64,000 bases of DNA from an uncultured Campylobacter sp. (GTDB lineage: Bacteria; Campylobacterota; Campylobacteria; Campylobacterales; Campylobacteraceae). Positions within the stretch are counted from its first letter, which is position 1, and each line of letters starts with the position of its first letter. Where the stretch lies: contig NZ_CALGPY010000006.1 of assembly GCF_937959485.1 (NCBI RefSeq), positions 62,001-126,000 of the forward strand, given 5' to 3'. The position numbers were made by a program, and so were the translations under genes. The notes beneath the pieces were generated by a model that was not told where the DNA came from, did no database searches, and saw only the letters and a list, made by a program, of their open reading frames with translations. Below, in pieces: positions 8,506-16,312 of the stretch.

Positions 8506-8750
8506 GAAAGGAGTAGTGATGAAGTAATATACGAGAAGGGAGGGAAAGTAAGTGCTTTTTTAAGAGGATAAGGCGGCTCATACCCCAATTACGGTAAGCT
8601 GTAGAATGACAAACTGCGGATAGATTTGCTTTAACTCTCTATCTTACTGTTTTTCCGCTTATCCGGAAATTTCTAAAGTACATAAGCATATAGACTCAAG
8701 GACGCTATCCATAGTAGGAATAATACCTTTAGCCCTCCCCCTCTCTCCCC

Positions 8751-9977
8751 TTAAAATTTAAACCCCAGCCCCTTTAAATAACCTAGCCACCATGTTAGAA
8801 CCCTACGAGTATTCTCAACGTTCGTAGCTTTGTTATAAATCTTTTGTATCTCTCTTTGTGCATGAAAAAGGGTACGTTCAATGCTATAAGGATCCAGCTT
8901 GTTCTCATGTATTTTTTCATATGCAAAGGTTTCTAGTATCTTTCTAAAAGAGTGAAAAACTAGTCTATTCTTAGCTATTACGGGAGCATAGGTTTTAAGC
9001 GCTTTAACTAGAGTCATATCGCTTAGTACCTCTCCTTGCGTATTGGCAAAGCATAGCAAGCAGCTGCTATTATGAGCGTGTAACCTTTGCAGCCATTGCC
9101 CTACTTCTCTAGGAAGTCCAAGATGTTCATCTCCATTGCTTTTTACCTTATTCTCATCTTGCGGGAATAGTAAGTAGTATTCTCCATCATCGCCCACTTT
9201 TAAATGCTCATGGGTTAAATTTCTTACATTTGAGCTTCTTAGCCCCGTAAGCAGTCCAAAGATCAAAGCATTCTTAACACCTATTTGATGAGGATAGTTC
9301 ATGATAAATTTAATAAGTACGGTTAAATCCAAGTCATCTTTTATATATGGGTATTCGCTATGGCGAGGTATATTATAAAAGTCCTTAAACACCTCTTCTG
9401 CAAATAATGGATTTTTGGAAATATCTCTTATGCGAGCATATCTGAATAGTCTTTTAATGAGTTTGAATAAAATTTCTAAGGAAGCGTATTTTTCATTATC
9501 GTAATAATAATCCAGTATCGGCATAATATCCTTTTTGCTTATCTTGTTTATATCTTTGTCACAAATATCCCTTAAAGCTTTAAAGCTCATATCTCGTCTT
9601 TTAGAGGTTGCTAATGCAACATTGCCGTTATGTCTGCGAAACTGTCTATAAACGCTTGCCAGAGTATTTTTAGCAGGAGTCAGCTTAGCAGAATCATCTA
9701 TCATTAAACCTTTAAGAGTTTCTTTGGCCTCGCTTAGGCTTATCTCATCTACATTACCTAAAGACTTAATCAGCTTGCCGCCTATGCAATAGTGATAGTG
9801 CCTATGGATTGTTTGCTCTCCCTTTTTAGTAGATGAGCGGTAAAATCTAACTGCTATATGCTCATCGATCATTTCCACCATAGTGTTTTTGCGATGAGGC
9901 AGGGAGAAATTTCTGATGACTTTATCGGGATCCGTTTTAAAAGCCGGATCGTCTTTAATTTTAGAAAAAACTTTCAT
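8751..9977 (-). CDS. Tyrosine recombinase / integrase of a tRNA-Lys island
   Basis: A phage-type integrase that would catalyse site-specific recombination at the tRNA-Lys 3' end. From the ATG at 9977 (AAAGGAT eight bases upstream) it has 408 residues; a GTG two codons earlier is too close to that site. The C-terminal catalytic domain is complete: Arg in LLTGLRSSNVRNL (about 247), HSFR (342-345), His in LFHAQRE (372) and the tyrosine in KIYNKAT (381), ending in the usual WWxxYL. N-terminal DUF4102-like and core-binding regions precede it. It reads away from the tRNA, 239 bases from it. Most of its former cargo is gone. Confidence 0.9.
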   Translation of the reverse strand: MKVFSKIKDDPAFKTDPDKVIRNFSLPHRKNTMVEMIDEHIAVRFYRSSTKKGEQTIHRHYHYCIGGKLIKSLGNVDEISLSEAKETLKGLMIDDSAKLTPAKNTLASVYRQFRRHNGNVALATSKRRDMSFKALRDICDKDINKISKKDIMPILDYYYDNEKYASLEILFKLIKRLFRYARIRDISKNPLFAEEVFKDFYNIPRHSEYPYIKDDLDLTVLIKFIMNYPHQIGVKNALIFGLLTGLRSSNVRNLTHEHLKVGDDGEYYLLFPQDENKVKSNGDEHLGLPREVGQWLQRLHAHNSSCLLCFANTQGEVLSDMTLVKALKTYAPVIAKNRLVFHSFRKILETFAYEKIHENKLDPYSIERTLFHAQREIQKIYNKATNVENTRRVLTWWLGYLKGLGFKF

Positions 9978-10149
9978 AACCACTTATCCTTTAAAATTTC
10001 ATATAGTTTCATAGGACAAATTATAAAAGTTTCCAAAGAGCTTAGCAAGCTTAAGAGCTACTATACATTTTTTAATATATAGTAGTTTCTCTTAAACCGC
10101 CTGTATAATCTAGCGTTTTTAACATTTGAAATTTTTTTGAAAAAATTTG

Positions 10150-10173
10150 AAAAAGCCGTAAAACAGGGCTTTT
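10150..10173 (-). terminator. Terminator after the Val-Asp-Lys tRNA cluster
   Basis: On the minus strand the sequence forms AAAAGCC - nine-base loop - GGCTTTT, followed by a T-rich stretch. It is 43 bases past the CCA end of tRNA-Lys. It lies on the island side of the attachment site, so the tRNA operon seems to use a terminator supplied by the inserted element. Confidence 0.55.
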
Positions 10174-10215
10174 AAAAAAATCAAAAAACTAAAAATAGGG
10201 GGGAAATTTGATAGA

Positions 10216-10230
10216 TGGTGTCCTGCGTTG
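10216..10230. repeat. Attachment core in the tRNA-Lys 3' end
   Basis: The 15 bases at the 3' end of tRNA-Lys are repeated exactly at 6851-6865. The tRNA gene itself is intact, so this copy is the side where the element regenerated the gene. Confidence 0.7.
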
Positions 10231-10291
10231 GATTCGAACCAACGACCCCCTCATTAAAAGTGAGATGCTCTACCGACTGAGCTAGCAAGAC
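10216..10291 (-). tRNA. tRNA-Lys (UUU)
   Basis: A 76-base cloverleaf with an encoded CCA. The acceptor arms GTCTTGC and GCAGGAC pair with one G-U, and the anticodon loop CTTTTAA gives UUU. The TTCGAAT T-loop is normal. It is the last gene of a Val-Asp-Lys cluster and the integration target of the adjacent island. Confidence 0.95.
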
Positions 10292-10303
10292 ATCGTAAGA
10301 AAG

Positions 10304-10380
10304 TGGCGCGACGAATGGGGCTCGAACCCACGACCTCCGCCGTGACAGGGCGGCATTCTAACCAGCTGAACTACCGTCGC
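10304..10380 (-). tRNA. tRNA-Asp (GUC)
   Basis: A 77-base cloverleaf with an encoded CCA. The acceptor starts GCGACGG and pairs with TCGTCGC near the 3' end; the anticodon loop CTGTCAC gives GUC. It lies 12 bases upstream of tRNA-Lys in the same transcript. Confidence 0.95.
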
Positions 10381-10440
10381 ACCAAAAATCACACTCGCAG
10401 CGCAAGTGCTAAAGAAGTATGAAATCCAAGGATTTCAAAA

Positions 10441-10516
10441 TGGTGGTCGCTGTAGGGATCGAACCTGCGACATCCACCTTGTAAGGGTGGCGCTCTACCA
10501 GCTGAGCTAAGCGACC
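10441..10516 (-). tRNA. tRNA-Val (UAC)
   Basis: A 76-base cloverleaf with an encoded CCA. The acceptor arms GGTCGCT and AGCGACC pair perfectly; the anticodon loop CTTACAA gives UAC. First gene of the cluster; a small hairpin (GAAATCC...GGATTTC) in the 60-base spacer before tRNA-Asp may be a processing site. Confidence 0.95.
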
Positions 10517-10540
10517 GTTTGGGTTTAAAAAAGAAATGTG

Positions 10541-10546
10541 ATTATA
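10541..10546 (-). promoter_or_regulatory. -10 element of the Val-Asp-Lys tRNA operon
   Basis: TATAAT on the minus strand lies 24 bases before the first base of tRNA-Val, at the right distance for a short leader. No other gene on this strand could use it. Confidence 0.6.
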
Positions 10547-10644
10547 TATCCAATACGATTAATTTTCACTTAAACAATGATGAAAAGACTGAAATTGTGC
10601 TATACTTGCGACATAAAATTTTATCAAAGGCTCGGTAAATTTAG

Positions 10645-11232
10645 ATGAAAAAGTTGGTTTTCGCCCTGTTTTTAGCGCTTCAAGCCCCCGCTTACTCGCC
10701 GAACGAGATCGTAAACGCCATCGCCGCAGTAGCGCAAAACGAAGGCGTAAAGCCCGAGATCCTCTACACCATCGTCAAAATCGAAAGCGACTTCGAGCCC
10801 TTTACGATTTCGTTTTTGACGAACAAAGCAAACGCCGATTATTTCGCCGGCCTGCGCAATCAAAACGTGCAGATCAAAACGAGCAACTACAGCCTAAATT
10901 CCAGCAAATGGGTCGTTACGATAATACCGGCAAACGAAATTTACGCAGTACAGATCGCCAAGTACCTGTATGAGGACGGATTTAGCATTGACGTAGGACT
11001 CGGGCAGCTAAACGCCGTAAATTTCAGCCAAAATGAGATAGATTATATATTCAACCCGATGTATAACCTCACCAAATGCGCCAAAATCCTACGCAAATGC
11101 TGGAACGCTAAAGACAAAAATATCAAAGATACGATCGAGTGCTACAACTACGGCATGCGCAAGCGCTACTCAAACCCCTACTACAAGCGCTTTTACGAGC
11201 ATTACGAAAAATTTTTCGGCAAGCCCTATTAA
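10645..11232 (+). CDS. Periplasmic lytic transglycosylase (SLT domain)
   Basis: A 195-residue exported enzyme expected to cleave peptidoglycan glycan strands. A signal peptide covers about residues 1-17 (MKKLVFALFLALQAPAYS). The SLT motifs follow in order: catalytic Glu in IVKIESDFEP (about 48), the GLGQL motif (about 117-121) and ECYNYG (about 170). A 40-residue stretch between the first two motifs is longer than in the smallest family members. It has its own weak ribosome site (AAAGG) and stands alone, 51 bases before kdsA on the same strand. It is similar in size to VirB1-type enzymes, but no secretion genes lie nearby. Confidence 0.85.
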   Translation: MKKLVFALFLALQAPAYSPNEIVNAIAAVAQNEGVKPEILYTIVKIESDFEPFTISFLTNKANADYFAGLRNQNVQIKTSNYSLNSSKWVVTIIPANEIYAVQIAKYLYEDGFSIDVGLGQLNAVNFSQNEIDYIFNPMYNLTKCAKILRKCWNAKDKNIKDTIECYNYGMRKRYSNPYYKRFYEHYEKFFGKPY

Positions 11233-11283
11233 GAGTTAGTAAAATTTCGCTAAAATCACGCAAATTTTAAAAAAGGATACTTC

Positions 11284-12438
11284 ATGATACTGATCGCAGG
11301 ACCCTGCGTGATCGAAAGCCGCGAGCTGATAATGCAAGTCGCGGAAAGTTTGCGCAAATTTAACGAAATAAGCGGGGTGGAATTTTACTTCAAAAGTAGC
11401 TTCGATAAAGCCAACCGCACCAGCATCTCAAGCTTCCGCGGCCCGGGGCTTGAGCGCGGCTGTGAAATTTTAGCCGAAGTAAAGGAAAAGTTCGGCTATA
11501 AAATTTTAACCGACATCCACGAAAGCTACCAAGCAGAGCCCGCCGCGCGCGTCGCCGACGTGTTGCAAATACCTGCGTTTTTGTGCCGCCAAACCGACCT
11601 ACTCGTCGCTGCAGCCAGCACGCAAGCGGTAGTAAACATCAAAAAAGGTCAGTTTTTATCGCCACAGGTGATGAAACACAGCGTCGAAAAGGTGCTGCAA
11701 ACCCGCAGCGCACGGGCTTATACTCCGCAAAGCGGCGCGGCATCTAGCGATACAAAGGCCGCTCAAAACAGCGCCTGCTCCGACGATGCCAAAATTTGCG
11801 GTGCGCCGAGCGACGCTCGAAGCAGTACAGATAGCGGATCTTTGGCGTTAGACGCGCAAAATTCTTGCGGCGCACAGTCGGGCGCACAAAATTTTATTCA
11901 TACTTGCGGCACTAAAAGTGGTGCCGAAAATGCTGCTAAAGGTACGGCGACACCTTGTGCCGCGCAAAGCGATAACGAAGCGCAAAACACGCCGCAGCCA
12001 AACTTATCTCATACTTGCAACGCGCAAGACAGCTCGATAAGTGCTGCACAAAATGCCCCACAGCCAAGCGGCGAAGAGATGCACGATCTGGCACGCCGCC
12101 ACGGCGTTTGGCTCACCGAGCGTGGCAGCACCTTCGGCTACGGAAATTTGATCGTCGATATGCGCTCGCTGCCGATTATGCGCGAGTTTGCGCCGGTCAT
12201 TTTCGACGCTACGCACAGCGTGCAGATGCCTAGTATCGGCGCTACGAGCGGCGGCGACTCGCGCTTCGTGCCGTACCTTGCACGAGCGGCGGCGGCCGTG
12301 GGCGTGGACGGCTTTTTTTACGAAACGCACCCAGATCCCGCCCACGCGCTTTCTGATGGACCGAATATGCTAAATTTGCAGCAGCTAGAGCGCGTCGTAG
12401 CGCAGACGCTCGCAATTCAAAAAGCGCTCGGATTTTAG
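11284..12438 (+). CDS. kdsA: KdsA, 3-deoxy-8-phosphooctulonate (KDO8P) synthase with a large low-complexity insertion
   Basis: Condenses phosphoenolpyruvate with arabinose 5-phosphate for lipooligosaccharide KDO. The N-terminal core has GPCVIES with Cys8, a metal ligand of the metal-dependent class, then FKSSFDKANRTS (36-47), TDIHE and QIPAFLCRQTDLL. The second half has TERGSTFGYGNLIVD, DATHSVQ and YETHPDP with the remaining metal ligands. Between them, about residues 143-264, is a Ser/Ala/Asn/Cys/Gln-rich segment absent from normal KdsA (about 270 residues; here 384). It enters between two strands of the barrel without breaking frame. RBS AAAGGAT lies before the ATG. In C. jejuni kdsA is next to ribH-nusB-pyrF; here it is 12.5 kb away. 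Confidence 0.93.
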   Translation: MILIAGPCVIESRELIMQVAESLRKFNEISGVEFYFKSSFDKANRTSISSFRGPGLERGCEILAEVKEKFGYKILTDIHESYQAEPAARVADVLQIPAFLCRQTDLLVAAASTQAVVNIKKGQFLSPQVMKHSVEKVLQTRSARAYTPQSGAASSDTKAAQNSACSDDAKICGAPSDARSSTDSGSLALDAQNSCGAQSGAQNFIHTCGTKSGAENAAKGTATPCAAQSDNEAQNTPQPNLSHTCNAQDSSISAAQNAPQPSGEEMHDLARRHGVWLTERGSTFGYGNLIVDMRSLPIMREFAPVIFDATHSVQMPSIGATSGGDSRFVPYLARAAAAVGVDGFFYETHPDPAHALSDGPNMLNLQQLERVVAQTLAIQKALGF

Positions 12439-12946
12439 AGCGAGCGGCTGTAAAATTTCAAATTTAGGCTATCAAGTTTAAATTTTAATTTCGCTTCGTT
12501 GCGCACGCTAGCCGATTTTCGTACTTTGCGCTAATAAATTCTATATGCAAGGGCGTGCTTCAAGCGCAGCGAGTTTGCATATCGAGCGCTAAAAATTTAA
12601 AACGTATTGCACGGCTATAAAATTTAGCGCATTTATAAATTTACCCCGCAAGCTTCATTAAGCCTTAGGGCTTTGATAAAATTTATGCGGCACAGGGCGA
12701 TCGCCAGGCCGCGAGCGGAGCAGTTTCGCGCCGCTAAATTTAAAATTTTAAAAGCCTCGTTCGCAGAATTTTGCTATAAATTTTGCGCTGAATTTCGCAG
12801 CCGCCCGCGTAAAATTTAATGTAAATTTACGCGCAAATCCCAATCGTCCAATCCGCCATTGCACAAGCCGCTGCCGCATAAAATTTAAGTCGAGATTAAT
12901 GGGGCGGGGATATAATTCAAGCCTAAAATTCTTTTAAAGGATATTT
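12439..12946. other. 508-base spacer with no gene
   Basis: I see no gene. The stretch holds scattered AAATTT-type words and GC-rich pieces. At its end TATAAT (12910-12915) followed by AAAGGAT forms the promoter and ribosome site of the PH-domain gene. Confidence 0.5.
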
Positions 12947-13384
12947 ATGGGTTACGTAGAGTCTAACCTTCTAAATGGCGAAAATGTGATTGCTAAAGCC
13001 AAAATTCACCGGGCGGTTTTTATCTCCGCTATCATCATATTAATTCCCGCGATAGTTGGAATCATAAATAAAGACGATAGACTTTCATTCATATGCTTTG
13101 GCGGTTTTATAGCGGCGCTAATTCACGGGTTTATTGTTTTAAAAACAAACGAGCTCGCTATCACAAATCAGCGTATAATCGGCAAAAAGGGTCTTATTAG
13201 TCGTGAAACGGTGGAACTGAAATATGAAAAAATCGAAAGCATATCCGTAATGCAGAGTATCTTGGGACGAATTTTAAAATTCGGCACCATAGTGGTGCGA
13301 GGTACCGGCGGCACTGCGGTTAGTTTCCAATTTATCGCTAATCCCGTAGCGTTTAAAAACAAGGCGATGGAAAAGATCGGCTAG
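12947..13384 (+). CDS. Membrane protein with bacterial PH domain (bPH2, YdbS-like)
   Basis: A 145-residue protein with two membrane helices (about residues 25-42 and 48-66) followed by a PH-like domain. That domain carries the family pattern TNxRIIGKKGLISRETVEL (about 73-91), KIESISVMQSILGRIL and a closing GTIVVRGTGG. This family binds or organises membrane partners in a way not well defined. It has its own TATAAT (12910) and RBS, and stands alone between kdsA and tRNA-Glu. Confidence 0.8.
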   Translation: MGYVESNLLNGENVIAKAKIHRAVFISAIIILIPAIVGIINKDDRLSFICFGGFIAALIHGFIVLKTNELAITNQRIIGKKGLISRETVELKYEKIESISVMQSILGRILKFGTIVVRGTGGTAVSFQFIANPVAFKNKAMEKIG

Positions 13385-13527
13385 ACTTTTTTCATATATA
13401 AAATTTCAGCCAAATCATAAAATTTTACGTTGCAAATTTTACTCTATGCCGCGCCGGCTTTTAAATTTATAAGCGATTTGCGCTTGCACCGCCGCCGGCA
13501 TTTTATCTAAAATTTTGTTTTTGTCGC

Positions 13528-13533
13528 TATAAT
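13528..13533 (+). promoter_or_regulatory. -10 element of tRNA-Glu
   Basis: TATAAT ends 10 bases before the first base of the tRNA, followed by GCGG, typical of a stable-RNA promoter. Confidence 0.55.
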
Positions 13534-13543
13534 GCGGTTTCTT

Positions 13544-13620
13544 GACCTTTTCGTCTAGTGGCTCAGGACGTTGCATTCTCAGTGCGAAAACGCGTGGTTC
13601 AAATCCCGCAAGGGTCGCCA
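13544..13620 (+). tRNA. tRNA-Glu (CUC), with a bulged base in the T stem
   Basis: A 77-base tRNA with encoded GCCA. The acceptor arms GACCTTT and AAGGGTC pair; the D arm (TCGTCTAGTGG...AGGAC) is Glu-like; the anticodon stem TTGCA/TGCGA closes the loop TTCTCAG, giving CUC. The T arm reads GCGTGG-TTCAAAT-CCCGC: it pairs fully only if the T in GCGTGG is looped out. This may be a one-base insertion in a functional tRNA or a sign of decay. The nearby strong promoter favours expression. Confidence 0.7.
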
Positions 13621-13675
13621 TTATGGACTTGTACAAGCCTCTTGATTTTAAACGATAAATTTATCTATGATTTTA

Positions 13676-14452
13676 TCATGGGCTTTCATATAGCCCGTTA
13701 GATTTTAAATAATAGATTTTATCCGCGATTTTATCGATGAAATTTTTATCGTGCGAAACGATGATTTCGCTTACGTCAAGCCCCGCCAAGATCCCCGCCA
13801 CGCGCTCCTGCATCGCCTCATCAAGTGCCGTCGTAGGCTCGTCCAGTAGCAGTATCCTAGGCTCGCACACCAGCGCACCCGCAAGCGCCACCAGTTTTTT
13901 CTCGCCGCCGCTTAGATGAAAGGGCACTCGCTCGCGCAGATGTTCGATGCCCAAGCGCCACAGCGTCTCCAGCACCTTGCGCTCGATCTGCTCTTCACTT
14001 AAAATTTCAAGCTTTTTTAGATGATCGTTTTCGCTGCCCTGCCTTAAAATTTCCGCCTTACGACTAAAAAATTTAGAAAAAATTCCACGCCTTTGCTCCA
14101 CATTTCGTGCTCGTTTTAACCGCTCATTTTGCGCACGCAGGCTAAATGCGACGTCCTCAAACACGCTCGCGCACAAAAATTGATCGTCGCTGTTTTGAAA
14201 TAAAAACCCGATCTCGTGGCGAAATTTTGCAAAATCCTCCACACACTCAAGCTTCTCGCTGAAAAGCTCGATCTCACCCTCGCCCCATTGCCTTAGGCCG
14301 CCTAAAATTTGAAGCAGGCTCGTCTTGCCCTGCCCGTTCGCGCCCAAGATCGCTACTTTTTCCTTATGCCCTACGCTCAAATTTACGCCGCGAAAAATTT
14401 CTCGCTCGCCGTTTTTAGCGCTTATTCCATACGCCTTAAGCGAGCAACTCAT
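13676..14452 (-). CDS. nikO: NikO/CbiO, nickel ECF transporter ATPase
   Basis: Energy-coupling ATPase of a nickel (or cobalt) uptake system. Motifs in order: Walker A GANGQGKTS (about 37-45), Q-loop FLFQNSDDQ, signature LSGGEKKL (about 179), Walker B ILLLDEPT and the switch His in VSHD. An extra charged segment (about residues 108-160, with many Arg and Glu) lies between Q-loop and signature. The start overlaps the nikQ stop as ATGA. Last gene of the nik operon. Nickel rather than cobalt is inferred from nikK/nikL and from the upstream NikR operator. Confidence 0.88.
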   Translation of the reverse strand: MSCSLKAYGISAKNGEREIFRGVNLSVGHKEKVAILGANGQGKTSLLQILGGLRQWGEGEIELFSEKLECVEDFAKFRHEIGFLFQNSDDQFLCASVFEDVAFSLRAQNERLKRARNVEQRRGIFSKFFSRKAEILRQGSENDHLKKLEILSEEQIERKVLETLWRLGIEHLRERVPFHLSGGEKKLVALAGALVCEPRILLLDEPTTALDEAMQERVAGILAGLDVSEIIVSHDKNFIDKIADKIYYLKSNGLYESP

Positions 14453-15096
14453 AAGATAGCTCCGATTTTAATAGATACGCACGCCAGCACGAACGCCAAA
14501 AATGACGCCTCCGAGATGCTCAAGCCCTCGCGACGTTCGTAAAATAGCCTACCGCAAAACCCTCGCGCGCTCATCACCAAGCTTAAATTCCTTGCTTGCT
14601 CAAGTGCCGAAATCGCTAAAATCCCGATCAAATTCGCATAAATTTTATAAGTGAAAATTCCGCTCGTCCCTACAAATCCGCGCATGCGCAAAAGTACTTG
14701 CAGTCTCGCGAGATCCGAGCGTAAAAAATTTACGAATCGCCCACAGCAATACACCAAAGAGCTTAGCTTTTCGCCGAGCCCGAGCCCGTAAAATCCGCGC
14801 GCGAAAAAATATTCGTCCTTGCCGTAAAATAGCAAAATCGCAAACGCCATTATCAAATTAGCGCGCAAAAATATCACGCCCGCAAGCTCGTAGTTGCTGA
14901 CTATGGCGGGGCTTAACGCGCTTAAAATAGCAAAGATATTTAATACCGCAAGCCTTGTGCAGACCGCGCGTGCAATCGAAATTTTAAGCGCAAAAAGAAG
15001 TAGCGGCGGGGCAAAAAACGCCGCATAAAGCTGCCCGCTAAGTCCGACGCCGAAGCTGAAGATGAAAAACACGAGCAGCGATACGGCAGGGCTCAT
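14449..15096 (-). CDS. nikQ: NikQ/CbiQ, nickel ECF transporter transmembrane coupling protein
   Basis: A 215-residue membrane protein (T component) with five or so helices linking the ATPase to the substrate-binding NikM. The coupling region contains RMRGFVGTSG and MSARGFCGR, the two Ala-Arg-Gly-type motifs of the family. I chose the ATG at 15096, which overlaps the nikL stop as ATGA; an earlier start at 15156 would overlap nikL by 64 bases. The end overlaps nikO as ATGA. Confidence 0.85.
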   Translation of the reverse strand: MSPAVSLLVFFIFSFGVGLSGQLYAAFFAPPLLLFALKISIARAVCTRLAVLNIFAILSALSPAIVSNYELAGVIFLRANLIMAFAILLFYGKDEYFFARGFYGLGLGEKLSSLVYCCGRFVNFLRSDLARLQVLLRMRGFVGTSGIFTYKIYANLIGILAISALEQARNLSLVMSARGFCGRLFYERREGLSISEASFLAFVLACVSIKIGAIL

Positions 15097-15716
15097 TTGC
15101 GCGCTCTTTTCGCTAGCCACATTAAGCCAAAAAAGCCGAAAATCAAGGCCAAACAAAGCGCGATTTTAGGCGCCTCGGCGGACTGGCTTTGAAACGCCAT
15201 GCTCCTAATATCGCTCTTAGGGCTTTCTTTCGGCGAGATGCTTTGCGAGGCTGAATTTTGCAAAGGTTTGGAAACACTTGAAATTTTATTTTCAGGCGTA
15301 CTGGCTTTTGGCGCGATATTTTCGGGCGCGCTGCCTTCGGGCGCGGAATTTTTAGCGGCGTCTAAATTTTGAGGTTCAGAATTTTGCGGCGTGGAATTTT
15401 CAGGATCACCGGAATTCTGCAGCGCAAAGTCCTCGGTGCTAAATTCCATCTGCGCGCCGTGTCCTGCACCCCCGTAAATTTGAATAGTAAAATTTTTAGC
15501 TGGAATCTTTATGCTCGCAAGTCCCTCTTTATCGGTCCTAGTGCGCAAAATTTCACGCCCGTCCGCACTGATTAAAACTTCGCACTCTATGCAAGGGGAA
15601 TTTTTATAAAAATAGCTATAAATCGCTACCCTATCGCCCTCTTGCGTCGCGAAAAGATGAAGCGCATGCGAAAATGCAAAAGAGCTCAAAATCGCTAAGA
15701 AAAATAGCGCTCTCAT
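15093..15716 (-). CDS. nikL: NikL-like accessory protein of the nickel transporter
   Basis: A 207-residue protein with a signal peptide (about 1-16), a small periplasmic beta domain (YFYKNSPCIECEVLISADGREIL, then TDKEGLASIKIP), a low-complexity linker (about 105-170) of repeating SxPEN/xPQN units, and one C-terminal membrane helix ending in RARK. This is the layout of NikL, a helper of NikMNQO-type nickel transporters that replaces NikN. Its ATG overlaps the nikM stop (ATGA), and its stop overlaps nikQ (ATGA). The linker is compositionally similar to the insertions seen in other proteins of this window. Confidence 0.72.
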   Translation of the reverse strand: MRALFFLAILSSFAFSHALHLFATQEGDRVAIYSYFYKNSPCIECEVLISADGREILRTRTDKEGLASIKIPAKNFTIQIYGGAGHGAQMEFSTEDFALQNSGDPENSTPQNSEPQNLDAAKNSAPEGSAPENIAPKASTPENKISSVSKPLQNSASQSISPKESPKSDIRSMAFQSQSAEAPKIALCLALIFGFFGLMWLAKRARK

Positions 15717-16312
15717 TGTCTCTGTCCGCCGTAAAATTTCGCAATAAAGCTAAGCGCAAAAAGAGTGATAATACCTTCCAAAACAGCTAGAATCGCGCCT
15801 TCGAGCGAGATAAGCGTCGCGATAGCAAAAAACTCCCGCCCGCTGATGAAAAGCACGAGATCAAGAAGCAGCATCGAGCAGACGATCGGCACGAAGCCCG
15901 CCAAAAATAGATAAATTTTTTGCGTGCGCGCTTTTAGCTCTTGCGCTTTTGAGGCGGCGGCAAAGAGCCCGCCCAAAACCGCTGGAAAGCCGATGACTGC
16001 GGTATTTACGCCGAGCACGCTAAGCCCTCCGAAGCCGAAAAACACCCCTTGCAAAAAAAGCGCGACGAAAATCGCCAAGATCGCGCGCGAGCCCAAAAAC
16101 GCGCCCACGAACCCGCTTAGCATCAGGTGCATGGAGCTGACGCCCACGGGCAGGTGCACGAAAGAGGCGACGAAAAACAGCGCGCTAAAACATGCGATCC
16201 TAGGGATCTCAGACTGCCTTACGCGCCATAAAATCGCCGCTACCGCGGGCGCCGTAACCGCCCAGCCTGCGAGCAGCACGGGCGCGCTCAAAACTCCTTC
16301 GCTAATGTGCAC
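15713..16312 (-). CDS. nikM: NikM/CbiM, nickel-binding membrane subunit
   Basis: Substrate-binding S component of the nickel ECF transporter. It starts MHISEG: the N-terminal Met-His supplies metal ligands in this family, which fixes the start. The start is a GTG at 16312 with a strong AAGGAGG seven bases upstream. Conserved HLPVGVSSMHLMLSGFVGAFLG (about 53-74) holds further metal-site histidines. There are about six membrane helices in 199 residues. The stop overlaps the nikL ATG. Confidence 0.9.
   Translation of the reverse strand: MHISEGVLSAPVLLAGWAVTAPAVAAILWRVRQSEIPRIACFSALFFVASFVHLPVGVSSMHLMLSGFVGAFLGSRAILAIFVALFLQGVFFGFGGLSVLGVNTAVIGFPAVLGGLFAAASKAQELKARTQKIYLFLAGFVPIVCSMLLLDLVLFISGREFFAIATLISLEGAILAVLEGIITLFALSFIAKFYGGQRQ

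Larger units (their letters stand above)
6870..8750. other. Decayed island interior with repeated AAAGGCTT-type words and no intact gene
   Basis: Nearly 1.9 kb inside the integrase element has no full-length gene. It is AT-rich and contains many close relatives of AAAGGCTT / AAGCCTTT (for example near 7026, 7157, 7268, 7334, 8102 and 8120). Two short open stretches look like gene remnants and are listed separately. A more GC-rich block near 7712-7815 holds a small hairpin (GGAGG...CCTCC). I read the region as the remains of cargo or replication genes, not as a regulatory region. Confidence 0.5.

Noticed and set aside
10672..12345. Antisense and shifted frames over the transglycosylase and kdsA
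   Set aside because: Shadows of well-supported genes in GC-rich DNA.
13439..13636. 65-codon minus-strand frame
   Set aside because: It lies over the tRNA-Glu gene and has no protein-like features.
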